Part shown: positions 62,393 through 64,000 of the stretch, piece after piece
Position numbering within the stretch: the first letter of the stretch is position 1
How the letters are laid out: each line of letters begins with the position of its first letter
NCBI RefSeq assembly: GCF_900114375.1
Contig: NZ_FOSV01000003.1
Coordinates: 62,001 to 126,000 of the forward strand
Reading direction: 5' to 3'
Length of the DNA: 64,000 nucleotides
Source: Methylorubrum salsuginis
Lineage (GTDB): Bacteria; Pseudomonadota; Alphaproteobacteria; Rhizobiales; Beijerinckiaceae
Made by a program: the position numbers and the translations under genes
The notes under the pieces: generated by a model
The model's input: the letters and a program-made list of their open reading frames with translations, nothing else
What the model was told of the DNA's origin: nothing
Database searches by the model: none

Positions 62393-64000
62393 TCAGAGGC
62401 GGAACGGCACGTCGGCGATCGCGAAGGCGGAGAGGTCGGGTGCGTAGAGGCCGCGCACCGGCCCGCTCGCGCTGTAGCCGAAGAAGCGGGCGACCGCCTC
62501 GTCGAGGTCGGACTTCAACGCGGCGCAGACCTGAAGGCGGCGCACCGAGGAGGGCGGGAGGATCATGTAATCCGCCGTCAGCTGCGCGGCGACGACGCCG
62601 TGCATCCGCGGCGAGAAGTGCCACGCGATCACCGAAGCCGCGATCTTGAGCGGCATGTGATCCTCGAAGATCGTGTTGCCGTCCGGCCGGCGCTGGCCCT
62701 TGTAGAGACGTCCGGTCAGGGCGTCGAAGCGCCCTTCCGCCGAGGCGGTGGCGTAGACCTCCGCCCAGCGCCCGGACAGGACGTAGTCGGCCCCGATCAG
62801 CAGCAGGGCGTCCCCGCCCGAAACGTTCTCGCTCAAAACGTCGCAGCAGGCGGCCAGGGCCGCCGGGACGCTCTCGAACGCGCTCACCGCGCCGTCCGGC
62901 CCGATGCCCTCGGCGCCGCCTCCGGCGGGCCAGGCGGCGAAGACGCGACGGTCCGCGACGAGGGCGCGGTTGGCCTCCTTCCAGGCCTCGAACGCCCCCG
63001 GCCCGCTCGCATGGACGAAGACCGCCAGCGGCGGCGCGGCGGCGCCCTTGACGGCGCGCAGGTCGGTCAGCGGCGTGGGTTGACGCAGCAGGGCGAGGTT
63101 GGCGAGGTGGTCCTCGACGACGGTGATCTGGTTGTCGGCCCGAGCGATGCGGTAGCGGCCCAGCGTCACCGGCAGGAAGGCCGGCGGGCGCTCGACGGTG
63201 TAGCGCAGGATCAGCTCCCAATCGACCAGCCGCCGCATGCTCTCGTTGAAGCCGCCGAACCGCTCGAACGATTCGCGGCGGTGCATGAAGACGTTGAGAT
63301 CGATGAAGTTGCGCCGCTCCAGGCGTGCCCGGTTGAACGGGGCCATGCGGACGGAGCGGAACTCGTCGCGATCGAGGCTCGGCAGATATTCCCAGATTTC
63401 CTGGCCGGCATAGGCGCTCGTCGCCTCCGGCTGCTGGCGGAAGGCGTCCAGCATGACCGCGAGATAGTCCGGCCCCCAGACGTTGTCGGAATCGATGTAG
63501 GCGACGAACGGCCCCGTGCCCGCGCGCAGGCCCGCGTTGCGGGCGGCCGAGACACCGCTGTTGCGCTCCAGTTCGATCAGCCGGATGCGCGGATCGTCGA
63601 AGGCCCGCACCACCGCGACGCTGTCGTCCTTGCTGCCGTCATCGACGACGATCAGCTCGAAATGGCCGTAGGTCTGGGCCAGCACCGACTCGATGGCCTC
63701 GCCGACGATCTTCTCCCGGTTGAACACCGGCATCACGACGGTGACCAGTTCGGTCTGCGGCACGTCCTTAGCGCGCGAGACCCGCAGCGTGCGCTCGAAG
63801 TCGATCGCTTCGAGGATGGCCGGAATCCGCTCTAGCTGCCCGAAGGGCATCCGCTCCTCGACGTAGGACCAGCGCAGGAATTCCTCGAAGGTGAAGTCGC
63901 TCCTGAAGCCGCGGTCCGGATTGATGACGGTGATCTGCCGTTTGGCGAGCACCTGCTCGCGGCCGGCGAGGCGCAGCGTCGCCTCGATGGTCTCGTACCG
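62393..64000 (-). CDS. Glycosyltransferase family 2 protein, 5' end beyond window
   Basis: At least 535 codons open to the right edge. The GT2 (GT-A) domain has VTVVMPVFNREKIVGEAIES, LIVVDDGSKDDSVAVV, NSGVSAARNAGLR and the DxD-like YIDSDNVWG. A C-terminal half with AFVFVHASGP-like variable sequence is of unknown fold. A GTG at 63952 could start translation but the frame stays open upstream (RYETIEATLRLAGREQ), so the gene is likely longer and incomplete. Role presumably in polysaccharide or glycan synthesis. Confidence 0.82.
   Translation of the reverse strand, partial: RYETIEATLRLAGREQVLAKRQITVINPDRGFRSDFTFEEFLRWSYVEERMPFGQLERIPAILEAIDFERTLRVSRAKDVPQTELVTVVMPVFNREKIVGEAIESVLAQTYGHFELIVVDDGSKDDSVAVVRAFDDPRIRLIELERNSGVSAARNAGLRAGTGPFVAYIDSDNVWGPDYLAVMLDAFRQQPEATSAYAGQEIWEYLPSLDRDEFRSVRMAPFNRARLERRNFIDLNVFMHRRESFERFGGFNESMRRLVDWELILRYTVERPPAFLPVTLGRYRIARADNQITVVEDHLANLALLRQPTPLTDLRAVKGAAAPPLAVFVHASGPGAFEAWKEANRALVADRRVFAAWPAGGGAEGIGPDGAVSAFESVPAALAACCDVLSENVSGGDALLLIGADYVLSGRWAEVYATASAEGRFDALTGRLYKGQRRPDGNTIFEDHMPLKIAASVIAWHFSPRMHGVVAAQLTADYMILPPSSVRRLQVCAALKSDLDEAVARFFGYSASGPVRGLYAPDLSAFAIADVPFRL

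Overview
The window is about 69-70% G+C, densely packed on both strands, and reads as a chromosomal segment of a Methylobacterium/Methylorubrum-type alphaproteobacterium. The reasons are the mix of an assimilatory glycerate 2-kinase (gckA, serine cycle) and a methylmalonyl-CoA mutase small subunit (mcmB, ethylmalonyl-CoA pathway) with alphaproteobacterial hallmark families: MucR, FlaF, an FzlA-like GST, DUF1150, DUF6456, DUF6894, and a PleC/DivJ-type histidine kinase. No rRNA, tRNA, IS element, prophage or CRISPR array was found. This is core chromosome with accessory regulatory and repeat elements, not a genomic island.

Layout. 0.1-2.1 kb: hslVU protease. 2.2-8.6 kb: two small exporters meeting tail to tail, a LysR regulator, a metallo-beta-lactamase-fold enzyme, a DUF1036 exported protein, gckA, and an N-formylglutamate amidohydrolase. 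8.9-15.6 kb: a membrane MHYT-GGDEF-EAL c-di-GMP enzyme, malonyl-CoA decarboxylase, and a three-gene Tad-like operon (TadG-VWA plus two TadE-like pseudopilins) without any Tad secretion machinery nearby. 15.8-22.7 kb: an MFS transporter, cobalamin genes cobC, cobD and cobQ interleaved with a DUF3616 protein, and a PPK2 polyphosphate kinase. 22.9-28.4 kb: rnr-DUF983-Nudix operon and a soluble triple-PAS chemoreceptor. 28.4-34.2 kb: an fzlA-queG-reductase operon divergent from uppP, then mcmB. 34.4-40.6 kb: flaF, several very small exported or membrane proteins, a metallophosphoesterase, the exbB-exbD-tonB energy-transducing operon, and Hsp20-DUF1150. 41-46 kb: oligopeptidase B, mucR with a textbook terminator, DUF6456 and sufE. 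46.2-53.5 kb: a sensory cluster with a PAS-HisKA_2 kinase whose ATPase domain looks degenerate, a 1218-residue multi-PAS/GAF hybrid kinase, a single-PAS protein, and gloA. 54-64 kb: a double winged-helix regulator, pepN, a PleC/DivJ-like kinase, zwf, and a glycosyltransferase that runs off the right edge.

Functional threads. One-carbon assimilation (gckA, mcmB), acyl-CoA turnover (malonyl-CoA decarboxylase) and B12 supply (cobC, cobD, cobQ; the mutase pathway needs B12) occur together but as separate transcription units. Envelope growth and division (fzlA-like, uppP) and cell-cycle signalling (PleC/DivJ-like kinase behind a cluster of six GANTC sites) form a second thread. A third is signalling: c-di-GMP, chemoreception and PAS kinases, with MucR as a likely global regulator and AT-rich or palindromic intergenic regions as candidate targets.

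The intergenic space carries several repeat families: a dispersed ~60-bp element with a CGGCTTTCGG-like core (seven copies or fragments), a 12-bp-arm CCCTCTCCCCGC hairpin (three copies), a cassette of four consecutive hairpins upstream of the DUF1036 gene, and a 15-bp-arm hairpin beside one of the dispersed repeats.
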